From the NCBI RefSeq assembly GCF_000499845.2, contig NC_023758.2, forward strand, positions 13,176,427 through 13,240,426: a stretch of DNA of 64,000 nucleotides, written 5' to 3'. Origin of the DNA: Phaseolus vulgaris. Its lineage: Eukaryota > Streptophyta > Magnoliopsida > Fabales > Fabaceae. Under the pieces are notes generated by a model. It did no database searches. It was not told where the DNA came from and saw nothing but the letters and a program-made list of their open reading frames with translations. The position numbers and the translations under genes were made by a program. Each line of letters opens with the position of its first letter. Positions within the stretch are counted from its first letter, which is position 1. Of the stretch, positions 36,628 to 47,544 are shown one piece after another.

Positions 36628-37515
36628 TGATGTGAGTTGATTTTAGGATTGCACATTTTATTGGTTGCTCTTTGTTTATGATTTTTTATTTTTAGCAATG
36701 TAAGGTGAGAACCCAAAGAAGACCCCCACTGAACATGAACTTAACCAAGTCGTTAAGTAAGTGTGAAGGTTCACTTCTAGAGGGAAAAGAGAAAAAACAT
36801 AATTATATGGTGACAATGATGCAATGGTGCGGAATTGAAGAGAATAAGGCAAAGATAACCAACAATTTAAGAGAAAAACATGAAAATATATGGAGAAGAG
36901 AGGACTCCAAGATGAGTTGTGCAAAGAGCCGCCACTTGAGATGTTACCCACCCAAGATAAGACCCCAAATGAGAGCTCACAAGCCTCACAAAATCACTCA
37001 TGTAGAGTTTCTTTACTATATCAAATTCAATGTCTCAATACATGGAGGAAGACACCCTTTATATAGGAAGGAGTGACTTGGAGGGCAAGAAGAGTGAGCG
37101 ATAGAAAAAAATGGGAGAGGGGCTGCCTAGGGTGTTAACCATGGTCAAAACCGCACCTTAGGCATAGGTTCTAGAAGTTAGGTTAAAAACCCTATTTCTA
37201 GGTGCACGTGTCATGAAATGTGGGCTTGGAACAAACCCATTTTGCTAAGTATACTGCTATTTATGCTATGTAAACCTACTATAGCTTATTCTTATATTTG
37301 GACCCCTAAAGTGAGCCCAATTTATTTACAAACATTTTATCTTGTAAGAAGACCAGAAGAAAGAACATTTGATGCTATGGTTTATGCCAATTCTTCTTCT
37401 ACTGTGGTTCTTCCGAAATTTAGTGGGGCCTTGTCTTAGATGCTGAGATGACTTATCAATGTGTGAAGTGTTTCTTGTGTTCTTGGTCATCTTCTTGGCT
37501 ATTTGGGTTGTATCA
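36628..37515 (-). mobile_element. Solo LTR, gypsy-like family (copy 2), inside the Tat ORF
   Basis: 888 bp, starts TGATGTGAG and ends TATCA, homologous to 1050-1954. The flanks CCTTC (36623-36627) and CATTC (37516-37520) form a target duplication with one change. The interrupted protein reads NVAPSD on the left and LHPNTWASLQTF on the right, so it cuts the ORF in the middle of its conserved domain. Confidence 0.8.
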
Positions 37516-38441
37516 CATTCTTAGCTTCACCCCAATACTTGGGCCTCCCTTCAAACATTTTGTATTATATGCGATATGTTTCTCTTTTCTCCGACCCCTT
37601 CCACTTTCCTTCATTAATATACTTATCACCTGGCCGACCCTGTGAGATGGTTGTCTCTTATCACCCGGCCGAGCAACAACCTCTTTAATCCTTATTCCAC
37701 TTCATATAAAAATTTCAAACAGAAAATTTTCAAACTTTTTATTGAACCTGAGGGTAAAGAGCTTTTCTTTGACGAAGTCGGACGATCTAAATTTCCTCTA
37801 TACTGGACCAAGAACCCAACTCAGTTCAAGAATAGCCTCGTTCGTCCTCGAGTGCCGAGGAGCTAGAGGTTTACTCTTTGTTTGACAGCATCCCTCGAAG
37901 GCTCCCTACTCGAAAATTGTTATCTGTGTATAAGTCGTCCTAGAGGTGGACAAATTTTTATGGTATGCCCACATTATTCTCTACCTCGATCGGTTGAAAA
38001 TGGACTTACACTTTGTTTATTGGTGTAGGTATCATGACTAGAGAAGCCCTCTCAATCGGGCGGTGTCCTGGACGCCTTCCGCGCAAAGACCTTTGGCATA
38101 AACAAAGGCAATTTGGAGACAATTTCAGCTAGCAACCCTTCTACTGTTGGGTGCCCGGTCCCTCATTTGCCCATACTGATGGGGGTAGAAAAAGTAAAAG
38201 GAGGGACATTGCCTCCACCACTTGGTCCCCTCATGGCAAACCAAGGCGACCTCCTCCACCTTCTCCAATTCGGCTCGAAAGTCCTTCCCGGTCGATGTCA
38301 TTACTCTTGCTGCTGATGATGCTCCTCTAACACTACTTGGAGGAAACGTCAGGGGTGTTCAAGTTAGATTGACACCGACCAAGGAGAACCTTCTCTCTTA
38401 TGTGACACTGACATTTGGAATCGGAAAGTAGAAGAGATATC
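37516..38441 (+). pseudogene. Tat extra ORF, middle part
   Basis: Continues the domain after the solo LTR: LHPNTWASLQTFCIICDMFLF, then in another frame SYKNFKQKIFKLF (about 37700) and GRSKFPLYWTKNPTQFKN (about 37785-37835), both typical of the putative gypsy-type transposon family. Beyond 37870 only fragments in changing frames are visible (SPHGKPRRPPPPSP near 38225). It is cut at 38441 by the copia element. Confidence 0.6.
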
Positions 38442-39548
38442 TGTTTAATCAAGTGTTCAAGCTTTGAAGAATGCAAACCCTTTGAGTTTGATGGAAGACT
38501 GGATGTGCTTGCTGTTGCTGAGGTGTATTAGAATAGGATCTGGGGTAGATTATTTGTGTTAATCCACTCTTGATTGAATCCAAAGCTTAAGCATTCTCAA
38601 ACCTTTTTAATTGAAAGTGTTTTTCAAACTAAGTGAAAAATAACTTGTTGTTTTGTCGAAACAACCGATTGTTTTATACTTAGGTGTTTTGAGAAAGGTT
38701 AAAAACTATTTTTGATGGTTGACATGCTGTCAAACCAAAACAACCATTGATTCGAGCATTCAACCGATTGTTTGTTTTGGGACCATAACATAAAACTGTT
38801 TTGTGCTTTGAATGAGCTTTAAATGATTTTATAACTGAATACATTCCAGTTTTAAATGCTTTGACCAGTTTTTGAAAGCAATAAATAGTTTGTTAAGATT
38901 TTGTAACAAAAACTAAGATTAAATCATAGAAAAACATATTTGAGTTTTTCACTGATTTTGCTTTTGAAGAGTTGAAGATTGCTTTGATCAAGAGAGTGTG
39001 GAATAGGATTTTCATCTTGTATTAATTTCAGATCATTCTGTAACAAGTGTAATCCTTCTGTACTTTGTGTAAACTCTGTTGTGTAAGGTTGATAAGTGTT
39101 GTGTGTTCTTGAGGTTGTCAAGATCAGCATTCTTAGTGGTGTATGTGCTGAGCCAAAGGAAGTGTGTGTCTTGAGGGGATCAAGGTCACTTCTTTTATGG
39201 TGTTTGTAAGTAATCTAGGTTTGATTGCTTAGTGGATTCCCCTAGTGGTTTTTGGGAAGACTGGATGTAGCTCTTGATTTAAGAGTGAACCAATATAAAC
39301 TGTGTGTGCAATCTCTCTATCCCTTGAACTCTTTAATTTCAGTTTATATTGTTAACTGGTATAAACAACCGATTGTTTATGCGAAACAATCGATTGTTTT
39401 TCTGGTGCTGTGCTAAATTGCTTTGTGTTTTTGGCAAACTGAATTCTGAATCAAGTTTTCTCAAAGGAATTTCATTATAGACTAAAAAGTTTGCGAAAAC
39501 CCTCTTTAAACCATTCACCCCCCTAGTTTAAAGCCATACATTCTAATA
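38442..39548 (+). repeat. 5' LTR of copia element 2
   Basis: 1107 bp, begins TGTTTAATC and ends TTCTAATA (expected CA changed to TA). Motif pairs lie near 38645, 38738 and 39363. The first two have small deletions that break the 21-bp spacing. Confidence 0.92.
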
Positions 39549-39572
39549 ATTGGCATCAAGAGCTTGGTTCTT
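39549..39572 (+). other. Primer binding site of copia element 2
   Basis: ATTGGCATCAAGAGCTTGG, the same as in element 1 and similar to the initiator tRNA-Met site. Confidence 0.75.
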
Positions 39573-39609
39573 GAAATTTATTCAAGTGTGATCCTAAAAT
39601 TGTTTTTAT

Positions 39610-41118
39610 ATGGCTGATAGATTACCTTTTGGGGAAGGTGCTTCAATCAACAAACCATCTCTGTTTTGTGGTTTGAACTACCAATTTTGGAAAGTCAGAA
39701 TGAAAATCTTTGTTGAATCTTTTGACAAAGGTATTTGGGATGCAATTGAAAATGGCCCCTTTGATCCAAAATTTGAAAAAGATGGATCTTCCATTGAAAA
39801 ACCTTGGTCTCAATGGACTGATTCTGAAAGCAAGAAGCCAAATTTGATTGCATTGCTAAAAACATAATAACTTCTGCCTTGAATTCAGATGAATTTTTCA
39901 GGGTCTCTCAATGCAAATCAGCAAAGGAAATGTGGGACACCTTGGAGGTAACTCATGAAGGTATCAATGAGGTGAAAAGAGCTAGAAAGCATACTCTAAT
40001 CCAAGAGTATGAAATGTTCAGAATGCTCAAGGGTGAGACTATTGCTGAAGTTTAGAAGAGGTTCACTCACATCATCAACCACCTCATGAGCCTTGAGAAA
40101 ACCTTTGAAAAAGAAGAGCTGAACATCAAGATCTTCAAATGTCTTGATAGATCTTGGCAACCTAAGGTAACTGCTATATCTGAATAAAAATATCTAACAT
40201 CATTGTGTATGGCTTCTTTGTTTGGCAAGCTTAGAGAACATGAGTTGGAGATGAATAGACTCAATGTTCAAGTGAAGACAAGCATGTAAGGAGTATTGCC
40301 TTAAAAGCTGTCAAGCACAAAAGCAAGCAAGAATCCAGTGATGAAATTGATGAAGAGAACCTTAGTTTGTTATCTAGAAAGTTTAGCAAATTCTTGAAAA
40401 GGAACCGCAACAAAGACACCAACAAAGAAAGGTATGGAAACAAAAAATCCAATGATTTTAACTCCAATAACTATACTTGTTTTGGTTGTGGTGAGTAAGG
40501 GCACATAAAGGCAGATTTCCCAAATAAAGAAAGCAAAGAGAAGAAGTCAAGCTACAAAGAAAAGAAGGGAAAGTAAAAAAGGGCCTACATAGCTTGGGAT
40601 GAGAATGAAGTCTCCTCATCAAGCTCATCATCAAGTGAAGAAGAAAAGGCAAACATATGCTTGATTGCAGAAGGAGATGATGAGTCATGCAACTCAAGTG
40701 ATGTAAGTTCATGTGCTTTTCTAAATGTTGAAAATTATAGTGAATTGCTTGAAGCTTTTCAAGAAACACATGATGAAGCTAATATATTGGTTCTTTCAAA
40801 CAACCGATTAAAAGAGCTTAACAGCTGGCTTGAAAAGAGAGTTAAGGCACTTGAAGAAGAGCTGGAAAAATCAAAAAGTGATTTTGAAAATTTTGAAACT
40901 CATTGCAAAAACTCTTCTTGCTAGTGTGACAGTCTCATTTGTGGACATTGTGAAAATCTTGAAAAGAAAGTGCGTTATCTTGTTAGTACTGTGGATAAGC
41001 TTTCAAAAGGAAAATCCAACTTTGAGAATGTCTTGGCATCTCAAAACTGTGTTTTTGGAAGAGCTGGATTAGGTTTTAATCCAAAAAACATGCAAGATAC
41101 GTTTTCAAAGAATTTTTA
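39610..41118 (+). pseudogene. copia gag, decayed
   Basis: ATG at 39610, 61 bp after the LTR, as in element 1. The N-terminal part (FWKVRMKIFVESFDKGIWDAIENG) is intact to about 39860, where a frameshift occurs. After it the UBN2-type region continues in another frame (AKEMWDTLEVTHEG, then QEYEMFRMLKGETIAEV) with several stops. A first zinc knuckle, CFGCGE followed by a stop and GHIKAD, sits near 40475 and has lost its last Cys. Then come an acidic Ser-rich stretch and the coiled coil LKELNSWLEKRVKALEEELEK (about 40808-40870). This copy retains the middle of gag that element 1 has deleted. The second knuckle is separated from it by the inserted LTR. Confidence 0.8.
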
Positions 41119-41168
41119 AAACAGCCAGTAAAACAACCGATTGTTAAGTCGAAACAACTGGTTGTTAC

Positions 41169-42290
41169 TGTTAGAATGTATGGGTTTAAAATAGAGGGGG
41201 GGGGGGTGAATGGTTTAAAGAGGGTTTTCGTAAACTTTTAAGTCTAGAATGAAATTACTTCAAGAAATACTTGATTAAGAAATCAGTTTGCCAAAGCAAA
41301 TAAGCACAACACTAGAAAAACAATCGGTTGTTTCGCAGAAATAATCAGTTGTTTATACCAGTTCACAAATATAAAACTGAAATTAAAGAGTTTAAGGATA
41401 GAGAGATTGAACACACAAGTTTATACTGGTTCACTCTTAACCAAGAGTTACATCTAGTCTTCCCAGAAACAACTAGGGAATCCACTAAGCAATCAACCCT
41501 AGATTACTTACAACACCACCAAAGAAGTGACCTTGATCCCCTCAAGACACACACTTCCTTTGGCTCATCACAACACCACTAAGAATGCTGATCTTGACAA
41601 CCTCAAGAACACACAACACTTCTCAGCTATACACACAATGTTTCTTCAAAGGTACAAAGGTTACACTTGTTACAGAAAAGATCTGAAATCAATACAAGAT
41701 GAAAATCCTATATCACACTCTCTTTGATCCAAGCAATCTCAAAGCAATCTCTAACTCTTTTAAAAGCAAAATCAGTGAAAAAACTCAAATATGTTTTTCT
41801 TTGATTAAAACTTAGTTGTTTGTTACAAAATCTGAACAAACTATTTATTGCATTCAAAGCTTGGTCAAATCATTTAAAACTGGAGCGTATTCAGTTATAA
41901 AATTATTTAATGCTCAGTCAAAGCACAAAGCAGTTTTCTGTTATGGTCCCAAAACAAACAATCGGTTGTTTTCACGAATTAATCGGTTGTTTTGTTTTGA
42001 CAGCAATCAACCATCAAAAACAGTTTTCAACCTTTCTAAAAACACCTAAGTATAAAACAATCGGTTGTTTCGACAAAACAACAAGTTATTTTTCACTTAG
42101 TTTGAAAAACACTTTTCAATTAAAAGGTTTGAGAGTGCTTAAGCTTTGGATTCAATCAAGAGTGGATTTATACATAAATTCTACCCCAGATCCTATCTAA
42201 AGACAGCTCAACAACAGCAAGCACATCCAGCCTTTCATCAACCTTCAAAGGGTTTGGATTCTTCAAAGCTTGAACAGACTTGATTCAACA
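41169..42290 (-). mobile_element. Reverse-oriented solo LTR nested in copia element 2
   Basis: 1122 bp, plus strand starts TGTTAGAATG and ends GATTCAACA, the reverse complement of the LTRs of this family. A perfect target duplication GTTAC flanks it (41164-41168 and 42291-42295). It splits gag between the KQLVV-type motif peptide and the second zinc knuckle. Motif pairs are present near 41319, 41950 and 42052 in reverse. Confidence 0.93.
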
Positions 42291-42464
42291 GTTACATGCT
42301 TTTATTGCATGAAGAAAGGCCATTCAGTTAGATTCTGCAAAATAAGGAAATATTATGTTCCCAGAGGCTTTATGAAGTGGATTCCCAAAGGATGTGAAGT
42401 TTCAAACAACAAAAATAAGTCAAATGGACCCACATTTGTAAGGGGACCAAACCTTGTTGCTTGA
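42291..42464 (+). pseudogene. copia gag, second zinc-knuckle part
   Basis: Resumes directly after the nested LTR with TCFYCMKKGHSVRFCKIRKYYVPRGFMKWIPKG, a complete CCHC knuckle that is almost the same as in element 1. It stays open for about 58 residues and then stops at 42462-42464. No protease motif follows, unlike in element 1. Confidence 0.8.
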
Positions 42465-43262
42465 ATTCATGTTTATGCAGGGAATCTAGAAGAACATGAG
42501 GCATTGAGTCATCTGATCAGGTTCTTGGAAGGAAAAGATTAACATTGAAGCTCAATCAATGTTATGTATCAGTCAAAGATTCTCAAATAGTAAAAAGAGG
42601 TTTCTTGATCACAAACCAATGACTCATTGAAAGAACTTCATAAAGGATAAGACCTTCCTAATCTCTATCTTTAATTCTTTTTAAATTCATATTCATGCTT
42701 AATATCTCTTGTTAAATGCTTAATTTCATCTACATTGAATCCTATATGCTAATTCTTAAAAATTCAAAATCTGTTTTGCTGCTGTAGAAAAACTACTAGT
42801 TGTTTCCTCGAAACAACCTATTGTTTCCTCTCTGACAACACTATGAAAGAATGGATTTAATTCTTTTTTGAATTCTGTCTATTGCAGATCTCAATGATGA
42901 GAGAATCCTTAGTCAATAAAGCAGTGTTGAAAGCTGATCACATTCTGGAGGAAGTTACAACATGTCATAAAAGAATATATTCCAAAATCTTAAAAATTTA
43001 AGAACCTTTATGACTAGTCAAAGATCACATGTGATGACCATGTGATTTTCTGCTTTTTCTGACGTTTTCTGTGCAGGTCTTGCTCAAGTCTTTTCTCTTT
43101 GAAGATTGAAACCCACTCACATCATTTGAATGCAGTTTGGTTCCGTTTCTCTTTAAATTTTGGTGCAGTTGTTCTCTCTCACAAGAACAATCAATTGAGC
43201 CATCTCTTGCAACATCTTTTGCTCTCTTTGTGTGAGTCTTCTTTGCCTCTTTTTCTGCTATC
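42465..43262 (+). other. Spacer in place of pol, with splice-acceptor-like sites
   Basis: About 800 bp without coding sequence where pol should lie. A motif pair sits at 42788-42827. Two pyrimidine-rich AG sites (ATTGCAG near 42887, and TTTTCTGTGCAG near 43076) could serve as acceptors for a spliced message of the downstream ORF. Confidence 0.5.
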
Positions 43263-44408
43263 ATGGAATCAACTCCTCCTACATCAAAGAGGGTCAAAAA
43301 CAGAGCTGTGAGGTCTGGAGGGAGACTAGAGGGCTGGTTTTCTGAAGACAATGAACTCATTGAAAAGTATCGTTTTGAAACTAGCACAAAGGTGATCAAC
43401 AACCCCAAAGTTGTTTCCTTTGATTGGCTGAAAAGCCAAAAGCTAGACAATGTGAGGAAACTACTCAAGGACCATCTGCTGAGGAGGTTCTTAGAGATGA
43501 AGGGAAACATATACCCTGATTTGATTCGGGTATTCTACACCAATCTCAAGTTTGAGGGAAACAATCTTGTTTCTCATGTGAAAGGAGTTGACATGAAGAT
43601 CACTCATGATGTGTGGACTGTTGTAGCTGGCCTGAAATATGCTGGTCTAAGAATGAACAAGGGAAATCTTGGAGTAGTGGAGGATTTTAACAAAGTCCAA
43701 TACTACAAGAGTTGCTTGAAGAATCAAAATGCCCAAGTGAGAACTTGTTCGGTTGGAGGCTTAAAGCTAGATGAAAGGGTGCTTGCTCTTATTGTAACTT
43801 GGATTCTTACTCCAAGGGGGAGAAACCATTATGTCCTAACAGAAGAAGACCTTGTATACATCTACTGCATCATGAAGAAGATCAAAATCAACTGGATCCA
43901 CATCATTAAAGAACACATGCAAAAAGCCATGAGGTTAAGTGATTACCACTATCCCTATGCTGTTTTAATCTTTAAATTCTTGCTTTATTTTGAAGTGAAT
44001 CTTAAAGATGAGTCATCTGAGTTGGTTATGTCAACACAAGATATGAACAATGGCTCTCTTAGCAAGATGGGATTCACCAAAATAAATGGGAAATGGGTGA
44101 GCAAAGAAGGTGATCATGGTGCTTCATCAAGTGCTACAGCTGCTGATTTTGATGAAGAAGATCAAACTGCTGACATGGATTTTCACCATGAAGAACAACC
44201 TGAAACCAATTTAGGTGCTGGAACCAGTGTAGGAAATCAAGAAGATGAAATGCCATCCATGTCTTCTTTTGAAAGATACATGGTGAATAGGCTTGATGGT
44301 TTTGCCGAGAATCAAAGGAATCTTCATGATTTGTGTGTGAGCAACTTCCAGAGTACAGACAACAGATTCAACAACATGGATACACGGTTTATGACATTGG
44401 ATGAATAG
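43263..44408 (+). CDS. Intact 381-residue ORF, plant transposon-type protein
   Basis: An uninterrupted frame from ATG 43263 to TAG 44406-44408, in the place where SIRE-type elements carry their env-like ORF. The N-terminal 45 residues are basic and polar. Residues about 75-250 form a compact domain (NIYPDLIRVFYTNLKFEG, VKGVDMKITHDVWTVVAGL, LALIVTWILTPRG, YHYPYAVLIFKFLLYFEV). This resembles the putative plant transposon protein domain seen in many plant repeats. The tail is acidic and polar and ends in a region that could form a coiled coil (NRLDGFAENQRNLHDL). I see no signal peptide or clear membrane segment, so it does not look like an envelope protein. It is the only undamaged retroelement frame in the window, while gag in the same element is badly broken. 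The function is unknown. Confidence 0.7.
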   Translation: MESTPPTSKRVKNRAVRSGGRLEGWFSEDNELIEKYRFETSTKVINNPKVVSFDWLKSQKLDNVRKLLKDHLLRRFLEMKGNIYPDLIRVFYTNLKFEGNNLVSHVKGVDMKITHDVWTVVAGLKYAGLRMNKGNLGVVEDFNKVQYYKSCLKNQNAQVRTCSVGGLKLDERVLALIVTWILTPRGRNHYVLTEEDLVYIYCIMKKIKINWIHIIKEHMQKAMRLSDYHYPYAVLIFKFLLYFEVNLKDESSELVMSTQDMNNGSLSKMGFTKINGKWVSKEGDHGASSSATAADFDEEDQTADMDFHHEEQPETNLGAGTSVGNQEDEMPSMSSFERYMVNRLDGFAENQRNLHDLCVSNFQSTDNRFNNMDTRFMTLDE

Positions 44409-44858
44409 ATAGAAACTGTTCAGAATCAGATTTTTGAACTCCAGTATGACAAGGATGATTAAAGGAAAAACAACCGGTTGAATTCACACAACAACCGATT
44501 GTTTTTGGCCCTGTATCAGTTTAAGAGCTTTTGTTTTAAATTTCTGTATAATCTGGAACAATTATCTTTTTATCTCTTCTTATTGTCTATTTGTGAAGAC
44601 AAATAGGGGGAAATTTTATGATGTGTTGTCTTTCATTATCTTTTATTTTTTCAGCAAACTCTATGTTGTGTTTGAGTGTTTAAGTAAGCCTTATTTCTGC
44701 TGGTTTTAATGATGTTATTATACTGTTTCTGTTTTTGCTCTAACCTTCTATCAGAGTTATTGTGCTTTGCTTAAACTTTGTTTTGCAGGAACTGCTTCAG
44801 ATTCAATCAAATCCAACACAAGCAACCAGGGATTTGTCTTCATCAAATAGGGGGAGAT
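44409..44858 (+). other. 3' untranslated part with two polypurine tracts (copia element 2)
   Basis: A motif pair lies at 44465-44505. A purine tract AAATAGGGGGAAA is preceded by the stem CTATTTGT/ACAAATAG at 44587-44606. The terminal tract AAATAGGGGGAGAT is at 44845-44858. This is the same layout as in element 1. Confidence 0.7.
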
Positions 44859-45964
44859 TGTTGAATCAAGTGTGTTCAAGCTTTGAAGAATCCAAACCCT
44901 TTGAGTTTGATGGAAGGCTAGATGTGCTTGTTGTTGCTGAGGTGTATTAGAATAGGATCTGGAGTAGATTATTTGTGTTAATCCACTCTTGATTGAATCC
45001 AAAGCTTAAGCATTCTCAAACCTTTTTAATTGAAAGTGTTTTTCAAACTAAGTGAAAAACAACCTTTTGTTTGTCGAAACAACCGATTGTTTTATACTTA
45101 GGTGTTTTGAGAAAGGTTGAAAATTGTTTTTGATGGTTGACTTGCTGTCAAACCAAAACAACTGATTGATTCGAGCATTCAACTGATTGTTTGTTTTGGG
45201 ACCATAACAAAAAACTGTTTTGTGCTTTGACTGAGCTTTAAATGATTTTATAACTGAATACGCTCCAGTTTTAAATGCTTTGACCAATCTTTGAAAGTAA
45301 TAAATAGTTTGTTCAATTTATGTAACAAACAAGAACTAAGATTTAATCAAAGAAAAACAGATTTGAGTTTTTCACTGATTTTGCTTTTGAAGAGTTGAAG
45401 ATTGCTTTGAGATTGCTTTGATCAAGAGAGTGTGGAATAGGATTTTCATCTTGTATTGATTTCAGATCATTCTATAATAAGTGTAATCCTTTTGTACTTT
45501 GTGTAAACTCTGTTGTGTAAGGCTGAGAAGTGTTGTGTGTTCTTGAGGTTGTCAAGATCAACATTCTTGGTGGTGTATGTGCTGAGCCAAAGGAAGTGTG
45601 TGTCTTGAGGGGATCAAGGTCACTTCTTTTGTGGTGTTTGTAAGTAATCTAGGTTTGATTGCGTAGTGGATTCCCCTAGTGGTTTTTGGGAAGACTGGAT
45701 GTAGCTCTTGGTTTAAGAGGGAACCAATATAAACTGTGTGTGCAATCTCACTATCCCTTGAACTCTTTAATTTCAGTTTATATAGTTAACTGGTATAAAC
45801 AACCGATTGTTTTTTTGGTGCTGTGCTAAACTGCTTTGTGTTTTTGGCAAACTGAAATTTGAATCAAGTTTTCTCAAAGGAATTTCATTCTAGACTAAAA
45901 TGTTTGCGAAAACCCTCTTTTAACTATTCACCCCCCTTCTAGTTTAAAGCCATACATTCTAACA
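44859..45964 (+). repeat. 3' LTR of copia element 2
   Basis: 1106 bp, TGTTGAATC to TTCTAACA, followed by the target duplication ATATC. It is close to the 5' LTR by eye, with a few percent differences. Confidence 0.92.
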
Positions 45965-45969
45965 ATATC

Positions 45970-46436
45970 TTGGCTAGAGCATGAGCTGGCCGAGGCCTTA
46001 ACTTCTATGAAGTCGTCACTGGATGCGATGTCGGCTTTTGAGTCGAGGATGGCCAAAACCGATGCTAACCTCAAGCTGAGCAACATGAGGTGTGTCGAAC
46101 TCGAGAGGAGGGAGAAATAGAAGGAAGAGAAGGTGGCAGAGATGGAAAAGGCCTTTAGAGGAACTGAAGGAAAAGTACTTGGTGTTGGAGATCGAGAAGG
46201 CTTCGGTGAAGGTCGAGCTCGAACAAACGCAAGTTGACACCTTGCATATGTTGGGCGAAACCTTTGAAAAAGCCATCTGACAAGCTCACCTGCTCTACAA
46301 TGGTCCACCACTATAAGGCTCTTTTGACGTTAACAGGGACGTCTTCGAGGGCCGACTAGTGCCCTTTGACGGTTGGTGGCTCTTCAGAATTCAATGTCGA
46401 GGACCGCCGCTGAAGACGTTAAGGACGAAAACCATT
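45970..46436 (+). pseudogene. Tat extra ORF, 3' part
   Basis: After the copia element the plus strand continues with a helical, charged protein stretch (ELAEALTSMKSSLDAMSAFESRMAK, then LKLSNMRCVELERRE and a stop). A +1 shift leads into ELKEKYLVLEIEKASVKVELEQTQ and LGETFEKAI. This kind of coiled-coil tail is usual at the C-terminus of the putative gypsy-type transposon proteins. It belongs with 36112-36627 and 37516-38441. Confidence 0.6.
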
Positions 46437-46624
46437 AGGTTAGTCTTTGATGTATTTTTGTTCCCTTGGAGCCGGGGTGTGACCTCCTCATTTTGCTTTA
46501 ATTAAATATATCGGTCGTTTCTCTTCATTTATGTTTCTAAAATGGACAACTAAAAATAATTGAACTTTACCGAGTATAATATGTTGTTGTTCAGTGATGA
46601 TTCCTTTGTTGTTTAAGTAGTTGG

Positions 46625-46800
46625 GTTGTCTTTAAGTCTAAGGAGCGATTACTGATTAAGGTAAGCGTCCTTGGCCGAACCGAGTCTTTAGGTTTCGGGA
46701 GGGATTACCGGTTAAGGTAAGCATCCTTGGTCAAACCGAGTCTTTAGGTATCGGGAGGGATTGCCAATTAAGGTAAGCATCCTTGGTCAAACCGAGTGTT
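46625..46800. repeat. 56-bp tandem repeat, three units
   Basis: Three copies with a period of exactly 56 bp (CGAGT blocks at 46681, 46737 and 46793), the first more diverged. It lies between the extra ORF and integrase, in the hypervariable region where Tat elements are known to form tandem repeats. Confidence 0.85.
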
Positions 46801-46939
46801 GTGCCAACATGTAAATCTTTTGAACTTGTATTTTAGATACACAAATTGAAAATGGATTCCTCATTAAAACCTTTCTGACTGAAAACATTCCTTAGGGAAA
46901 AAAGGATCGGGCGAGGAAAGGGTGCCTAGTTTTATTGAT

Positions 46940-47539
46940 TTAACTGTAATAAAATTCGAGGTGCGTGGCATTCCATATCATCGGTACAATTTTTCCTGAT
47001 AACCATTCTAAGTAGTATGCCCTCCAACTGCGACGTCTCGGATCCAGAAGGGGCCTTCCCAGTTGGACGAGAACTTGCCCTCGATCTTCCTGGCTTCACT
47101 TCACATTCGCCACATAAGATCTCATTTATGAAAGCTTATTGACTGGACCTTCGTATTATACCATTTGGCCGCTTGAAGTTTGCATGCAGCTTCTCGGATC
47201 TTACTTCTGTCTCAGAGCTCATTTATGAGGTCAAGATCGACCGATAGACTCTCCTGGTTGAGGGATAAGTCGAAGATTTGTCTTATGAGGGATGGCTCCA
47301 CAACCTCGAATGGAATCATGGCCTCGGTGTTGTATGTCAAGATATAGGGTGTTTCTTGTGTTGAAGTTTGGGGTGTGCAACAATACGCCCAAAGGACTTA
47401 TATTAGTTCTTCAGTCCAACACCTTTTTGTCGTGTTGAGTTGTTTCTTCAACTCATCCAGGATGACTTTATTTGTTGTTTCGGCTTGTCCATTGGTCTGG
47501 GGGTGCTCAACCGAGCTCATTATGGACTTGATGCCAAGT
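46940..47539 (-). pseudogene. Tat integrase, C-terminal part
   Basis: On the minus strand, after the solo LTR: GLGIKSIMSSVEHPQTNGQAETTNKVILDELKKQL, which includes the third catalytic region (the Glu of QAE). Then follow APQTSTQ-type sequence, a TEAMIPFEVVEPS-like block and KIEGKFSSNWEGPF near 47040. The frame is broken by stops. Together with 48117-48742 it makes up most of an integrase. Confidence 0.75.
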
Positions 47540-47544
47540 CCTTC

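Larger units (their letters stand above)
38442..45964 (+). mobile_element. Non-autonomous SIRE-like copia element with gag and a novel ORF, no pol
   Basis: Bounded by LTRs at 38442-39548 and 44859-45964 and by a perfect target duplication ATATC (38437-38441 and 45965-45969). Primer site and polypurine tract match those of copia element 1. Inside are a decayed gag, a reverse-oriented solo LTR inserted in it, and an intact 381-codon ORF next to the 3' LTR. Without the nested LTR and its duplication the element is about 6.4 kb. No protease, integrase, RT or RNase H is present anywhere in it. It would have depended on another copy for replication. Confidence 0.93.

Noticed and set aside
36705..37076. 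Plus-strand 123-residue frame
   Set aside because: Lies wholly inside the solo LTR at 36628-37515, and its homologue at 1050-1954 does not keep the frame.
45928..46311. Minus-strand Ser/Phe-rich frame
   Set aside because: Antisense to the coiled-coil end of the Tat extra ORF, which fits family sequence on the plus strand.
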